Notes under the pieces: generated by a model
What the model was told of the DNA's origin: nothing
Databases searched by the model: none
The model's input: only the letters and a program-made list of their open reading frames with translations
Part shown: positions 1-9,573 of the stretch, piece after piece
How the letters are laid out: each line of letters opens with the position of its first letter
How positions within the stretch are numbered: the stretch's first letter is position 1
NCBI GenBank assembly: GCA_029863005.1
Contig: JAOTWF010000002.1
Coordinates: 1-64,000, forward strand
Source of the DNA: Gammaproteobacteria bacterium
Lineage (GTDB): Bacteria; Pseudomonadota; Gammaproteobacteria; Acidiferrobacterales; Sulfurifustaceae
Length of the DNA: 64,000 nucleotides
Direction of reading: 5' to 3'
Program-made: the position numbers and the translations under genes

Positions 1-18
1 ATTCCCGCGCCCCCGCCC

Positions 19-1503
19 ATGCAGGAAGCCAAGAAAAAAAATAGCGTCCCGGGCCGTGCCGCGACACGCACCGGCCGCCATTCCTCCTCACCGGCGAACA
101 TTTCTCAGGGCGCTCGCGTTGGGCGCTATACAGTTGGCAGGCGACTGCACGAAGGCGGCATGGCTGACGTGTACGCCGTAGAAGCGCCTCGGGCGCGCAT
201 GCCACTCGTGCTCAAATCGCCGAAACTCGGGCGCGATCATCCACTCTCAAGCCAGATGGCGTTCGACAACGAAATGCAGGTGCTGGCGCGCCTGCGCGGA
301 CCGCACGTGCCACGCCTGTTGGCAAGCAGTGACTCGCGCCCGCGGCCGTACCTGATCATGGAGCGTATCGAAGGCGATGCCCTGGCACAGGCGGCGAAGC
401 GCGCGCCGATTGAGATTGAGGAGTTGTGCAAGCTCGGCGCACACCTGTGCCGCGCGGTGCATGCGTTGCACCACCAAGACGTCATTCATCTTGATCTCAA
501 TCCGTCCAACGTGCGCAACCGTGCCAACGGCGAGATGGTGTTAATCGATTTCGGCATGGCGCACCACGCCCAGCTGCCGGACCTGCACGATGCCGCATTT
601 GGCGAGGAAGAGGGCACGACGCCATATATCGCGCCGGAACAATTACATCATGTGCGCAGCGATTCACGAAGTGACATCTACGCCATTGGGGCGATTCTCT
701 ATCAGCTTGCGACCGGTCAATATCCGTACGGCCGGCCGAACGTGTTGTCGCTCGCCAAACGTCTGGTGATGCCACCATACCCGCCACGCTATCATAGGCC
801 GGAACTGCCGGCGTGGTTGCAGGAGATCATTTTGCGCTGTCTCGAAATACGTCCAGATCGGCGCTACGCCACAGCCAAGAAGATTGCCTACCAGCTCGCG
901 CATCCCGAGGTCGTGCATGTGGGCGCGCGCGGCCATGCCACCCTTCCGCCCGGCGGATGGCAGCGCCTGCGAGGCTGGTTGCGATCGCTGTTCCAGAAAT
1001 TCGACGAACAACCGCCGTTGCGTCCGTATGAACGTTTGGCTACGCGTCCGCATGTGCTCGTCGCACTTGATCTTGGACAGTGCTCAAAGGCACTCAGCGA
1101 GGCGTTGCACCGCGCTGTTCGGCGTCTTGCGCACAGTGAACCACACAGCTATTTTACCTGCTTGTCGGTTCTGCCAATGCAGGAGCGCGCGTCATCCGGC
1201 AGCGCCACCGCGCCCGACGTAACACGCCAGGTTGCCATGCGCAACTGGGCGCAAGCGCTCAAGCTCGCGCCGACGCGCCTGGTATTTCAGGTGCTGCCCG
1301 GCGACCCGGCGCACGCGATTGTGGACTACGCGCGCCAACACCAGGTGGACATGATCGTGATTGGCCCACGCAAGAGTTCGGCTTTGCGATGGCGTCTTGG
1401 CAGTGTAACCGCCGTGGTCGCCGCCCAGGCGCCTTGCAGCGTCACCGTGGTACGCACCCGCCAGAATGAAGAATTGATCAAATCAAAAAAGACCAGACGC
1501 TAG
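19..1503 (+). CDS. Serine/threonine protein kinase with C-terminal universal stress protein (UspA) domain
   Basis: Kinase motifs: LHEGGMADVY, VLKSPK (Lys), HLDLNPSNV, LIDFGMA (DFG), APEQL. C-terminal LVALDLGQCS...VDMIVIGPRKSS...APCSVTVVR is UspA-like. Confidence 0.85.
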   Translation: MQEAKKKNSVPGRAATRTGRHSSSPANISQGARVGRYTVGRRLHEGGMADVYAVEAPRARMPLVLKSPKLGRDHPLSSQMAFDNEMQVLARLRGPHVPRLLASSDSRPRPYLIMERIEGDALAQAAKRAPIEIEELCKLGAHLCRAVHALHHQDVIHLDLNPSNVRNRANGEMVLIDFGMAHHAQLPDLHDAAFGEEEGTTPYIAPEQLHHVRSDSRSDIYAIGAILYQLATGQYPYGRPNVLSLAKRLVMPPYPPRYHRPELPAWLQEIILRCLEIRPDRRYATAKKIAYQLAHPEVVHVGARGHATLPPGGWQRLRGWLRSLFQKFDEQPPLRPYERLATRPHVLVALDLGQCSKALSEALHRAVRRLAHSEPHSYFTCLSVLPMQERASSGSATAPDVTRQVAMRNWAQALKLAPTRLVFQVLPGDPAHAIVDYARQHQVDMIVIGPRKSSALRWRLGSVTAVVAAQAPCSVTVVRTRQNEELIKSKKTRR

Positions 1504-1813
1504 CCATGTCAATGGTTGTCCGTAAGGCAGCAACCGAATGTTATACCGGCGTATGAAACCGCTTAAGCCTTCCTGCAGACGGTGGCTGTGATGATAAAGA
1601 CAGAATCATTCTGTAGAAAAACCAACATTTATGCGGACTTAGATGGGTAAGCGCCTGACCCTGACCTACTGAGAGTAAATCCTAGGCATAAGCCATTAAC
1701 CCCTACTTTACGAACTTACTTTTTAAGCGCAAAGTATTGCCACGCAAGGAGGGCGGTTTTTCTACCTTGCCATATTTCAGTACCAACCAAACGTAATTAT
1801 TAGGAGATTCAGA

Positions 1814-2002
1814 ATGAAGAAGTTACTGACGGGTCTGATGGCGCTTACCTTCATCGCCGGCTTGGGCTTGAGCACCACCAGCTTTGCGGCCAAGCACATG
1901 GCGGAAGCCATTGCCAAGGCCTGCAAAGACAAGAAACCTGGTGACATGGTGAAGGTAGACGGGAAGGAAGTGAAGTGCCCAGAACCGATGAAGACGAAGT
2001 AA
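1814..2002 (+). CDS. Small secreted protein (62 aa) with signal peptide, hypothetical
   Basis: TAGGAGA Shine-Dalgarno upstream; MKKLLTGLMALTFIAGLGLSTTSFAA signal peptide; mature part has two Cys (ACKDKKPGDMVKVDGKEVKCP). Confidence 0.7.
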   Translation: MKKLLTGLMALTFIAGLGLSTTSFAAKHMAEAIAKACKDKKPGDMVKVDGKEVKCPEPMKTK

Positions 2003-2052
2003 GAAAACAAAAAACAAACAGAAAAGTTATAATCCAGCTTTAACAGTTTCTT

Positions 2053-2085
2053 AAAAAACGCCCCCCGGCTGGGGGGCATTTTTTT
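2053..2085. terminator. Probable bidirectional Rho-independent terminator
   Basis: aaaaaac-GCCCCCC-ggct-GGGGGGC-attttttt: 7-bp GC stem, 4-nt loop, T-run on the plus strand and A-run before it (T-run on minus). Lies between convergent genes. Confidence 0.85.
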
Positions 2086-2137
2086 GTCCATCGCGCCCGT
2101 AGGAGAGTTACTTTTATCTGCCGACCCTGACGATCGG

Positions 2138-4633
2138 TCACGATTCCCGCAACACGGTGAGCGGACTTTGGGTTACTACCCGCCGGGTACCGTAATAGCC
2201 TGCCAAGCCAATCAAGACGCCCCCGGCCAATGGTGTAACCAACCACACCGGCCATTTGAAACTGTATTCAAGATCAAACGCACGCGTGTAAAGCACATAG
2301 GCAATCAACTCGGTGCCTATCGCGGCCAACAGGCCCGCGAGCACGCCGAGCACAGCGAACTCGGCCAGGTGCCCGGCGCGCAGTTGGCGGCGGTTCGCCC
2401 CCAGCGTGCGCAGCAACGCGCCTTCGTAGAAGCGCTCATCGAGACTGGCAGCCAGTGCGGAGAACAACACCGCAAACCCGGCAGCAAGAACAAACAACAA
2501 CACCAGCTCGATGGCGGCGGTGGCTTGTGTGAGGATCACGCGCACCTGCGCCAAAACCTGGTCCATCTCCAGTACCGTCACCGACGGGAATGCGCGCACC
2601 AATGACGTGAGCAGGGGTTTCTGCTGCGGCGACAGATGAAAGCTTGTTAAATACGTGGCCGGGTAGCCTGCAAGCGCCCCCGGTTGGAAGATCATGTAAA
2701 AGTTGGGATGGAACGAATCCCACTGTACCGTGCGAATGCTCGCCACTTGCGCCTGAAGCTTCACATCGGCAATCGAGAATGTCAGCTCATCACCCAGCGC
2801 GATGCCGAGTTTGCCCGCAAGCTTCATTTCCACCGATACCCGGTTGCCCGTTGCCGGGGTGTCCCACCATGCGCCGCTGGCAATGCGGTTGTCGGGCGGG
2901 ACTGAGACGGCCCAGCTGAGATTGAGTTCGCGCTGGAGTGCTTCGTTGTCTGACTCCTCCTTGGTCACCGCACGTGTTACCGGTTTGCCATTGATCTCCG
3001 TCAGACGCCCGCGCACCATGGGGTAGAGTGCGCTCGCCTCAATCTGATGCGTTATGAAAAACTTCTGCACCGCGGCCGCATCCTTCGGGAGGATGTTGAA
3101 CGCGAAATGATTCGGCGTTTCCGGTGGCAGTTGCGTCTGCCAGGTGGTTAAAAGATCAGTGCGCAGCAAAGCGATCACCGCCATGGCCATGAGCGCCAAC
3201 CCGAAGGCAAGAATCTGGCTGATGCTGGTGCCTGAGCGACGCCAAAGATTGTTGAGGCCGAACCGCCAGGCCACACCCACGCGCCGATGCAGCCGCCGGC
3301 TCATGGCCAGCAAGGCGCCGGCAAAGGCCGCGAGTGCAGCGGCCGCCACGAGGCTGCCGGCCAGTACTGAGAACGTGAGCAGCAGATCGCCGGTAAAGCG
3401 CCACATCAATAGGAGCACTGCTACAACTGCTGAGCCGTACACCGCCCAGGCCGACGGTGGCAGCGGCGTGAGTTCGCGGCGTAGCACGCGCAACGGTGGT
3501 ACGCGCTTTAAGCGCAGCAGCGGAGACAGGGCGAAACCGGTAAGTGTGATAAAGCCGGCGAGAAAACCGTAAGCCACGGGCGCGATGCCGGCCGGCGGCA
3601 GACCCGCCGGGCGCAGGTCCTTGAGGAGATAAAAGATCGCTTCCTGTGCCAGCCAGCCGAGGACGCAGCCGAGCGCGCTGGCCGCCAAGCCCAGTACCAG
3701 GAATTGCGGCAGGAAAAGTGAAACGATGTCGCGCTGGGTAGCGCCCAGGCAACGCAGCATGGCACCCATGTCGTAGTGGCGCTCACTGTAGCGGCGTGCG
3801 CCCATGGCGATGGCAACTCCGGCGAGAATCACGGCCAGCAGGCTGGTGAGCCCGAGATAACGCTCGGCGCGCTTGAGCGAACGGCCGATCGAGCTGGCCT
3901 CGTCACGCACATCCAGCAGCCGGTGGTGCGGTGCAAGGCGTGGCGTGAGCCATTCTTTGAAGTGGGTCAGATCCGCGTCAGTGCCGGAGAAAAGATAACC
4001 ATAGTTGACACGGCTGCCGGGTTGGATCACTCCGGTGCGCGGGACGTCATCCGTGTGGATCAGCACACGTGGAGCGAAGGCGAAGAAACTGCCGGCGCGT
4101 CCCGGCTCGTAGGTGAGCACGCGAGTGACGCGGAACACGGCATTACCGATCTCGATGCCCGCACCCATATCAATGCCGAGTGATTGCATCACGCGTGGCT
4201 CAACCCAGGCCGTGCCAGGGGCAGGGGGTTCGGCAATTTTCTCATCCGGGGTATACAGGGCCTGAGCGGTGCGCAATGTGCCACGCAGTGGATAGCCCGG
4301 GCCCGCGGCCTTGACGCTCGTCAATTGAAGTTTGTCGCCGCGCACAACCACACTCGCAAATTCGAGCGTCGTAGTCTGGCGCAGCTTGTACCCCTCGGCC
4401 GCCGTAAGCCACTTTTCTGATAGTGGCTGCGAGCTGCGCAGCTGCAAATCGGCCCCCAGCAGGTCGGCCGATTGGTAAGCCATGGCGCGGTGCAGGCGGT
4501 CGTTGAAAAAGCCGATTGCGGTAACCGCGCCAACCGCGATCACCACGGCCGCGGCCAGGAGGTGCAACTCACCGGCGCGCCAGTCGCGCGACAGCAGGCG
4601 CAGGGCGAGACGGATTTTATGCCAACCGGGCAT
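2138..4633 (-). CDS. ybbP: ABC transporter permease, FtsX/MacB superfamily (YbbP-like)
   Basis: FtsX-like permease with repeated TM domains; start at MPGWHKIRL follows the ATPase stop by 1 nt. Confidence 0.85.
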   Translation of the reverse strand: MPGWHKIRLALRLLSRDWRAGELHLLAAAVVIAVGAVTAIGFFNDRLHRAMAYQSADLLGADLQLRSSQPLSEKWLTAAEGYKLRQTTTLEFASVVVRGDKLQLTSVKAAGPGYPLRGTLRTAQALYTPDEKIAEPPAPGTAWVEPRVMQSLGIDMGAGIEIGNAVFRVTRVLTYEPGRAGSFFAFAPRVLIHTDDVPRTGVIQPGSRVNYGYLFSGTDADLTHFKEWLTPRLAPHHRLLDVRDEASSIGRSLKRAERYLGLTSLLAVILAGVAIAMGARRYSERHYDMGAMLRCLGATQRDIVSLFLPQFLVLGLAASALGCVLGWLAQEAIFYLLKDLRPAGLPPAGIAPVAYGFLAGFITLTGFALSPLLRLKRVPPLRVLRRELTPLPPSAWAVYGSAVVAVLLLMWRFTGDLLLTFSVLAGSLVAAAALAAFAGALLAMSRRLHRRVGVAWRFGLNNLWRRSGTSISQILAFGLALMAMAVIALLRTDLLTTWQTQLPPETPNHFAFNILPKDAAAVQKFFITHQIEASALYPMVRGRLTEINGKPVTRAVTKEESDNEALQRELNLSWAVSVPPDNRIASGAWWDTPATGNRVSVEMKLAGKLGIALGDELTFSIADVKLQAQVASIRTVQWDSFHPNFYMIFQPGALAGYPATYLTSFHLSPQQKPLLTSLVRAFPSVTVLEMDQVLAQVRVILTQATAAIELVLLFVLAAGFAVLFSALAASLDERFYEGALLRTLGANRRQLRAGHLAEFAVLGVLAGLLAAIGTELIAYVLYTRAFDLEYSFKWPVWLVTPLAGGVLIGLAGYYGTRRVVTQSPLTVLRES

Positions 4634-4634
4634 G

Positions 4635-5324
4635 TCAGCGCCTGTCCACAATCCGCCCGGCATCGAGGTAAAGATGGCGTTCGCAACGCGCGGCGATATT
4701 ATCATCGTGCGTCACCAGCACCAGTGTGGTGCGCCGCTCGCGATTCAGGTCGAACAGCAGGTCAATGACGCGCGCGCCAGTGGCACTGTCGAGATTGCCG
4801 GTGGGCTCGTCGGCGAACAGGATCGCGGGCCGCATGGCAAAAGCGCGGGCGATCGCCACGCGCTGCTGCTCTCCCCCCGAAAGCTGGCGCGGGTAATGCG
4901 AAAGCCGCTCACCCAGGCCCACGCGGTCGAGAAGTTCTCGCGCCTCGCGGAACGGATCCGGAAGACCGGCGAGCTCCAGCGGGAGCATTACATTTTCGAG
5001 CGCGGTCAGGCCGGCCAGCAGCTGGAAACTCTGGAACACAAAACCGACGCGCCCGGCGCGTACCCGTGCACGGCCATCCTCATCCAGCCGGTCAAGGCGT
5101 TCACCGGCGAGGGTGACCTCTCCCTGTGTGGGCGTGTCGAGCCCGGCCAGCAGGCCAAGCAGCGTCGACTTTCCCGAGCCCGAGACGCCGATGATGGCAA
5201 CGCGCTCGCCGGTCTTGATCTCGAGATTCACACCCGACAAGATGTCGAGAGTGCCTTCGGCCGTGGGAACCCGTTTCGAAAGATTGGCGGCGGAGACGAT
5301 AACTCCATTGAGGTGTTTTGACAT
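4635..5324 (-). CDS. ybbA: ABC transporter ATP-binding protein (YbbA-like)
   Basis: Walker A GVSGSGKST, signature LSGGEQQRVAIARA, Walker B ILFADEPTGNLD; start MSKHLNG. Confidence 0.88.
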   Translation of the reverse strand: MSKHLNGVIVSAANLSKRVPTAEGTLDILSGVNLEIKTGERVAIIGVSGSGKSTLLGLLAGLDTPTQGEVTLAGERLDRLDEDGRARVRAGRVGFVFQSFQLLAGLTALENVMLPLELAGLPDPFREARELLDRVGLGERLSHYPRQLSGGEQQRVAIARAFAMRPAILFADEPTGNLDSATGARVIDLLFDLNRERRTTLVLVTHDDNIAARCERHLYLDAGRIVDRR

Positions 5325-5928
5325 GCGTCGTGTGTGGCTCGTATTAGTGTGCCTGCTGTGGCTCGCGCCGTTGCCGGCGGCCGCTCGCACGCTGCTGGTT
5401 GTCGGTGACAGCCTGAGCGCGGCCTACGGCATGGACGCAAAATCCGGCTGGGTCGCGTTGCTTCAGAAGCGTCTGGCGCAGGAAAAGCCCGACTACCGCG
5501 TCATCAACGCCAGCATCAGCGGCGACACCACGGCCAATGGGCTGGCGCGTCTGCCGCGTCTGCTCGCCGAGCACAAGCCGGTGCTGATCGTCATTGAGCT
5601 TGGCGGTAATGACGGCCTGCGCGGGCAGTCGCTCGGGCAGATGAAACATAACATTACTGCCATGGTCACGAAAGCGAAGAACATTAAGGCACGCGTACTG
5701 CTGGCTGGCGTACGTCTGCCGCCGAACTATGGCCCAGCCTATGCCGGAAAGTTCCAGCGGGTTTACCAGGAAGTTGCGCGCGAACAGCAAGTGGCGCTGG
5801 TGCCAGACATGCTCGATGACATAGCCAACAATGGCGCTCTGATGCTGCAGGACCGCATCCATCCCAACGCCGAAGCGCAGGCGCAAGTCCTGGAGAATAT
5901 CTGGCCGCACTTACATCGCTTGCTATGA
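5323..5928 (+). CDS. tesA: Arylesterase / acyl-CoA thioesterase I / lysophospholipase (SGNH hydrolase)
   Basis: Signal peptide MRRVWLVLVCLLWLAPLPAAA; GDSLSAAYG block I, GGNDGLRG, DRIHPNAEAQ; GAGGTG SD 7 nt upstream. Confidence 0.92.
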   Translation: MRRVWLVLVCLLWLAPLPAAARTLLVVGDSLSAAYGMDAKSGWVALLQKRLAQEKPDYRVINASISGDTTANGLARLPRLLAEHKPVLIVIELGGNDGLRGQSLGQMKHNITAMVTKAKNIKARVLLAGVRLPPNYGPAYAGKFQRVYQEVAREQQVALVPDMLDDIANNGALMLQDRIHPNAEAQAQVLENIWPHLHRLL

Positions 5929-6004
5929 CCGGCTGATACGCATCGCGCGCCTGGCTTTATGCTAGGATTTCAGCTACGCAATTCCTTCATTGATCCCTGT
6001 GAGC

Positions 6005-7294
6005 ATGACCAAAGCCGGTGACGGCGACACTGCGGCCGCGAAAACGGCGTTCCCCATCCTGGCGGCAATCAGCGTGTGTCATCTGCTGAACGACATGATG
6101 CAATCGCTGCTGCCGGCGATTTACCCGATGTTGAAGAGCAACTATGGGCTCGACTTCGGCCAGATCGGGGTGCTTACATTCACGTTCCAGTTCACAGCTT
6201 CGGTGCTGCAACCGGTGATTGGTTTCTACACCGACCGCCGGCCGATGCCGTACTCGCTACCAGCCGGCATGGGCTTTACGTTGGCCGGGCTGGTGCTGCT
6301 GGCCTATGCACACAATTACCCGGTGTTGCTGCTCGCCGCGGCGCTGATCGGCATCGGCTCGGCGGTGCTGCATCCGGAATCCTCGCGTGTCGCGCGTATG
6401 GCCTCCGGCGGCCGGCACGGATTCGCGCAATCGCTGTTTCAGGTGGGTGGTAACGCCGGCACAGCTATCGGACCGCTGCTTGCGGCATTCATTGTCCTTC
6501 GATACGGACAGTCTAGTGTCGCCTGGTTTTCGATTGCGGCGCTGCTCGGGATTTTCCTGTTGGTGCACGTGGGGCACTGGTACAAGGATCACGGGCTGGC
6601 ACGCATGAAATCACACGTCGCGAAGGGTAGGGAGCAGGCCGCATTGCCGCGCGTCAAGGTAATGGTGACTATCGCTGTGTTGATCGCGCTGATTTTCTCG
6701 AAATTCTTTTACATGGCCAGCCTGACGAGCTACTACACTTTTTACCTGATCGATCAGTTTCAGGTATCGATACAGAGCGCCCAGGTTCACCTGTTCGTGT
6801 TTCTCGGTGCCGTCGCCCTCGGCACTATCTCCGGTGGTTCACTCGGTGACCGTTTTGGCCGCAAGACGGTAATCTGGATTTCGATTCTCGGGGTACTGCC
6901 TTTTACCTTGCTGTTACCGCATGCCAACCTGTTCTGGACCGGTGTGCTCAGTGTGCCCATTGGATTTATCCTTGCCTCTGCGTTTCCAGCGATAGTGGTG
7001 TATGCACAGGAGCTGATGCCTGCGCGCGTCGGCACCGTCGCCGGCTTGTTCTTCGGCTTGGCCTTCGGTCTGGGAGGCATTGGGGCCGCGGTGCTGGGCG
7101 AGGTTGCCGATGCGACCAGCATCCAGACCATGTTTCACGTTAGTGCATTTCTCCCGGTCATCGGCCTGCTCGCTGGTTTCCTCCCGCACTTGGAGACGGA
7201 AAGCCGGCGTCAGCGCTTGCCTACGCCATCGGTGGACCTTACTGGTAATGTCGAGCCCAGTCCGGTGCAGGGTCAATCGGGGGATGGGCACTAA
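6005..7294 (+). CDS. MFS transporter, fosmidomycin-resistance (Fsr) family
   Basis: HLLNDMMQSLLPAIYPMLK..., GGNAGTAIGPLLAAF, multiple TM segments. A TTG at 5990 is an alternative start. Confidence 0.85.
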   Translation: MTKAGDGDTAAAKTAFPILAAISVCHLLNDMMQSLLPAIYPMLKSNYGLDFGQIGVLTFTFQFTASVLQPVIGFYTDRRPMPYSLPAGMGFTLAGLVLLAYAHNYPVLLLAAALIGIGSAVLHPESSRVARMASGGRHGFAQSLFQVGGNAGTAIGPLLAAFIVLRYGQSSVAWFSIAALLGIFLLVHVGHWYKDHGLARMKSHVAKGREQAALPRVKVMVTIAVLIALIFSKFFYMASLTSYYTFYLIDQFQVSIQSAQVHLFVFLGAVALGTISGGSLGDRFGRKTVIWISILGVLPFTLLLPHANLFWTGVLSVPIGFILASAFPAIVVYAQELMPARVGTVAGLFFGLAFGLGGIGAAVLGEVADATSIQTMFHVSAFLPVIGLLAGFLPHLETESRRQRLPTPSVDLTGNVEPSPVQGQSGDGH

Positions 7295-7327
7295 AAGCGA
7301 CATAACGCTCGTTTGCCAGGGACAGGT

Positions 7328-7702
7328 TCAGGCCAACTTGCCTTCTATCAAACGCATCAAGGCCAGATGAAGGCGTTCCGTTTCCAGCGGTTTGCGGATG
7401 AAGCCGTTTGGGTGCAGTTTGCGCAGTTCCGGCGACATGGCCGTGTCCACATCCGCGCTCATGAGCAGCACGGGAATATCATACGATACGTGCGAAGTGC
7501 GCATGCGTTCGAGCGCGGTTTTTCCGCCACCCGCCGGCATGTGAATATCGAGCACGATGACGTCCGGCCGGTTGTGCTGGCTGCTGTGGTATGCCTCCTC
7601 GGCGTTATAAGCGGTCTGTACCTGCCAGCCTTTCTCGCTCAATGCAGCGCTGAGGAAATCAACCAGCTCGTGGTCATCGTCGACAAGCAATACTTTATTC
7701 AT
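7328..7702 (-). CDS. Stand-alone response regulator receiver protein
   Basis: VLLVDDDHE, VIVLDIHMP phospho-acceptor Asp, LLMSA, GFIRKP; no output domain. Confidence 0.88.
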   Translation of the reverse strand: MNKVLLVDDDHELVDFLSAALSEKGWQVQTAYNAEEAYHSSQHNRPDVIVLDIHMPAGGGKTALERMRTSHVSYDIPVLLMSADVDTAMSPELRKLHPNGFIRKPLETERLHLALMRLIEGKLA

Positions 7703-7956
7703 GCGTCAATTTCCTATGAATAATATGATCGTCAAGAAAAGCGTAACGCGGGAGATAAAGGTAAGCGGCATGTTACTTTAAACACCGATATCCACAGGGT
7801 CAATGAAACAAGGCGGTTGTTAACCAATGTTTACAATTCATCCGTTTCCCAGAATTTTGCCTGAGAGGCTGTATTATCAGTCCATTACAGGCAATTAACA
7901 TAACATCAATCTTCAAGTACCCGGATTGGCCTGGTGCTGTAAAATCTGTCATTCGC

Positions 7957-8430
7957 ATGCTGCAAAACCTCAAACAATTCTTCGATCGGAACATCCTTGC
8001 CGGCGGCCAGAACCAAGGCCAAGAAGCCGAGCATGCGTTGCAGGTGGCGACAGCGGCGCTCTTGTTCGAAGTCATGCGCATGAATGGCGAACTCAAAGAT
8101 GTCGAGCGCCATGCCATGACGGCCGCCATCCGGGAACGTTTTGATCTTACAGCTGAAGAGATGACGACACTCCTGCGCCTGGCAGAGGAAGAAGCGGAGG
8201 AGGCGACCGATTATTACCAGTTCACCGCGCTCATCAACAGGCACTATACCCCGGCACAGAAAGAGCAGGTGGTCGAACACATGTGGCAGGTAGCTGCCGC
8301 TGACCGTGAGATAGACCGTTTTGAGCGCACCCTGGTACACAAGGTCGCCGATCTGCTGCATGTCCCGCGCCCGGCGCAATTTGCGGCGCGTGAGCGCGCT
8401 TTTCGCGCCGCCCGCCAGAGCGCGAAATAA
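7957..8430 (+). CDS. TerB-family protein
   Basis: All-helical protein with TerB pattern (AALLFEVMRMNGELKDVERHAM...VAAADREIDRFERTLVHKVADLL). Confidence 0.8.
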   Translation: MLQNLKQFFDRNILAGGQNQGQEAEHALQVATAALLFEVMRMNGELKDVERHAMTAAIRERFDLTAEEMTTLLRLAEEEAEEATDYYQFTALINRHYTPAQKEQVVEHMWQVAAADREIDRFERTLVHKVADLLHVPRPAQFAARERAFRAARQSAK

Positions 8431-8573
8431 GCAACCGGTAACAGCTTTCACTGTCGATCAATTTTGTACAAACTTGCAGGTTAATGCCGGTCAGGTAGCC
8501 ATATTCGCCATTCAGGGGCGAATAAGTATTATCTTGTTCGTATCGTGGACAGTGGTGATATTAAGGAGATGAA

Positions 8574-9545
8574 ATGATTCGCATGATGCTGTACAGCCCC
8601 GCGAACAAACAGTTCGTGACCGGCGGAGAGGAATTGTTGGAAGCCTGGCGGGAACAGCCTGCGGCGCTGTTGTGGGCGGACTTGGCGCAAAATGAAAGTG
8701 CGGCCGAGCAGAGGTTGCTGGTGCAGGAGTTCGGTCTGCATCCACTGGCCGTGGAAGATGCGCAACGCAACCGTCATCCTCCCAAAATCGAAAGCTTCGA
8801 CAATCATTTACTGATCCTCCTCAAGGGCCTCGGGGCAGATCAGCGGGAATTCGAGTTCGGTACTGTCCAGATTGCCCTGTTTCTCGGAAAGCGTTTTCTT
8901 GTCACGCGCCGTTCCGGTGATTCCGCGAGCATCAACAAGCTATGGGAGGATCTGCTCGCTCAGCCAATACAAATGGGCGATGGCGCTGACGCCATGCTGT
9001 TACGCGTTGCTGGAACCATGGTCGATCGCTACCTTAAGAAGCTGTTGTCACTGGAGCCGCGTCTGGAAGAGCTGGAGCAACTCATGCTCACCGATCCGCA
9101 AGATGCGATGCTCGCAGAATTGATCAGCTACAAGACCGACCTGCGTAAATTCCGCCGGGTGTTCGTCTACCATGTACAGATTTTCAATCAGCTGCTTGCA
9201 AAGCAGCCGCCTGAATTCAGCACCGACCGCAGCCACGAGCTCAAAGATTTGTACGAGAAGCAGGAACGCGCCGCCAGCCTGGCCACGCTCTACTATGAGC
9301 TCGCCACGGACCTGATCGATGGATACATTTCGCTTGCCTCGCACCGGCTAAACAATATCATCAAGATTCTCACGATTGTCACGGCGATTTTCGTGCCACT
9401 GAGTTTTCTGGCTGGCCTGTACGGCATGAATTTTGAAAACATGCCCGAGCTGCAATCCAAGTCTGGCTATTTCATTCTGCTGGGCGTAATGGCTACGCTT
9501 GTCACTATCCTGCTGCTGATTTTTCGACGAATGCGCTGGCTGTAG
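8574..9545 (+). CDS. corA: Magnesium/cobalt transporter CorA
   Basis: C-terminal LAGLYGMNFENMPEL (GMN motif) between two TM helices. Confidence 0.92.
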   Translation: MIRMMLYSPANKQFVTGGEELLEAWREQPAALLWADLAQNESAAEQRLLVQEFGLHPLAVEDAQRNRHPPKIESFDNHLLILLKGLGADQREFEFGTVQIALFLGKRFLVTRRSGDSASINKLWEDLLAQPIQMGDGADAMLLRVAGTMVDRYLKKLLSLEPRLEELEQLMLTDPQDAMLAELISYKTDLRKFRRVFVYHVQIFNQLLAKQPPEFSTDRSHELKDLYEKQERAASLATLYYELATDLIDGYISLASHRLNNIIKILTIVTAIFVPLSFLAGLYGMNFENMPELQSKSGYFILLGVMATLVTILLLIFRRMRWL

Positions 9546-9573
9546 AGAATGCAGTCGAAGAGAATTTCTGTAG

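Noticed and set aside
1474-1486. TTGATCAAATCAA near the end of the kinase gene as an FNR site
   Set aside because: Half-sites are separated by 3 nt instead of 4 and it lies inside coding sequence
1700-1780. Possible c-di-GMP (GEMM) riboswitch because of CGCAAAG / CACGCAAGG strings
   Set aside because: The conserved P1/P2 arrangement and tetraloop-receptor could not be recognised; only isolated word similarity
7785-7795. gatatccacag as a DnaA box
   Set aside because: Single imperfect match with no cluster of boxes and no origin-type genes nearby
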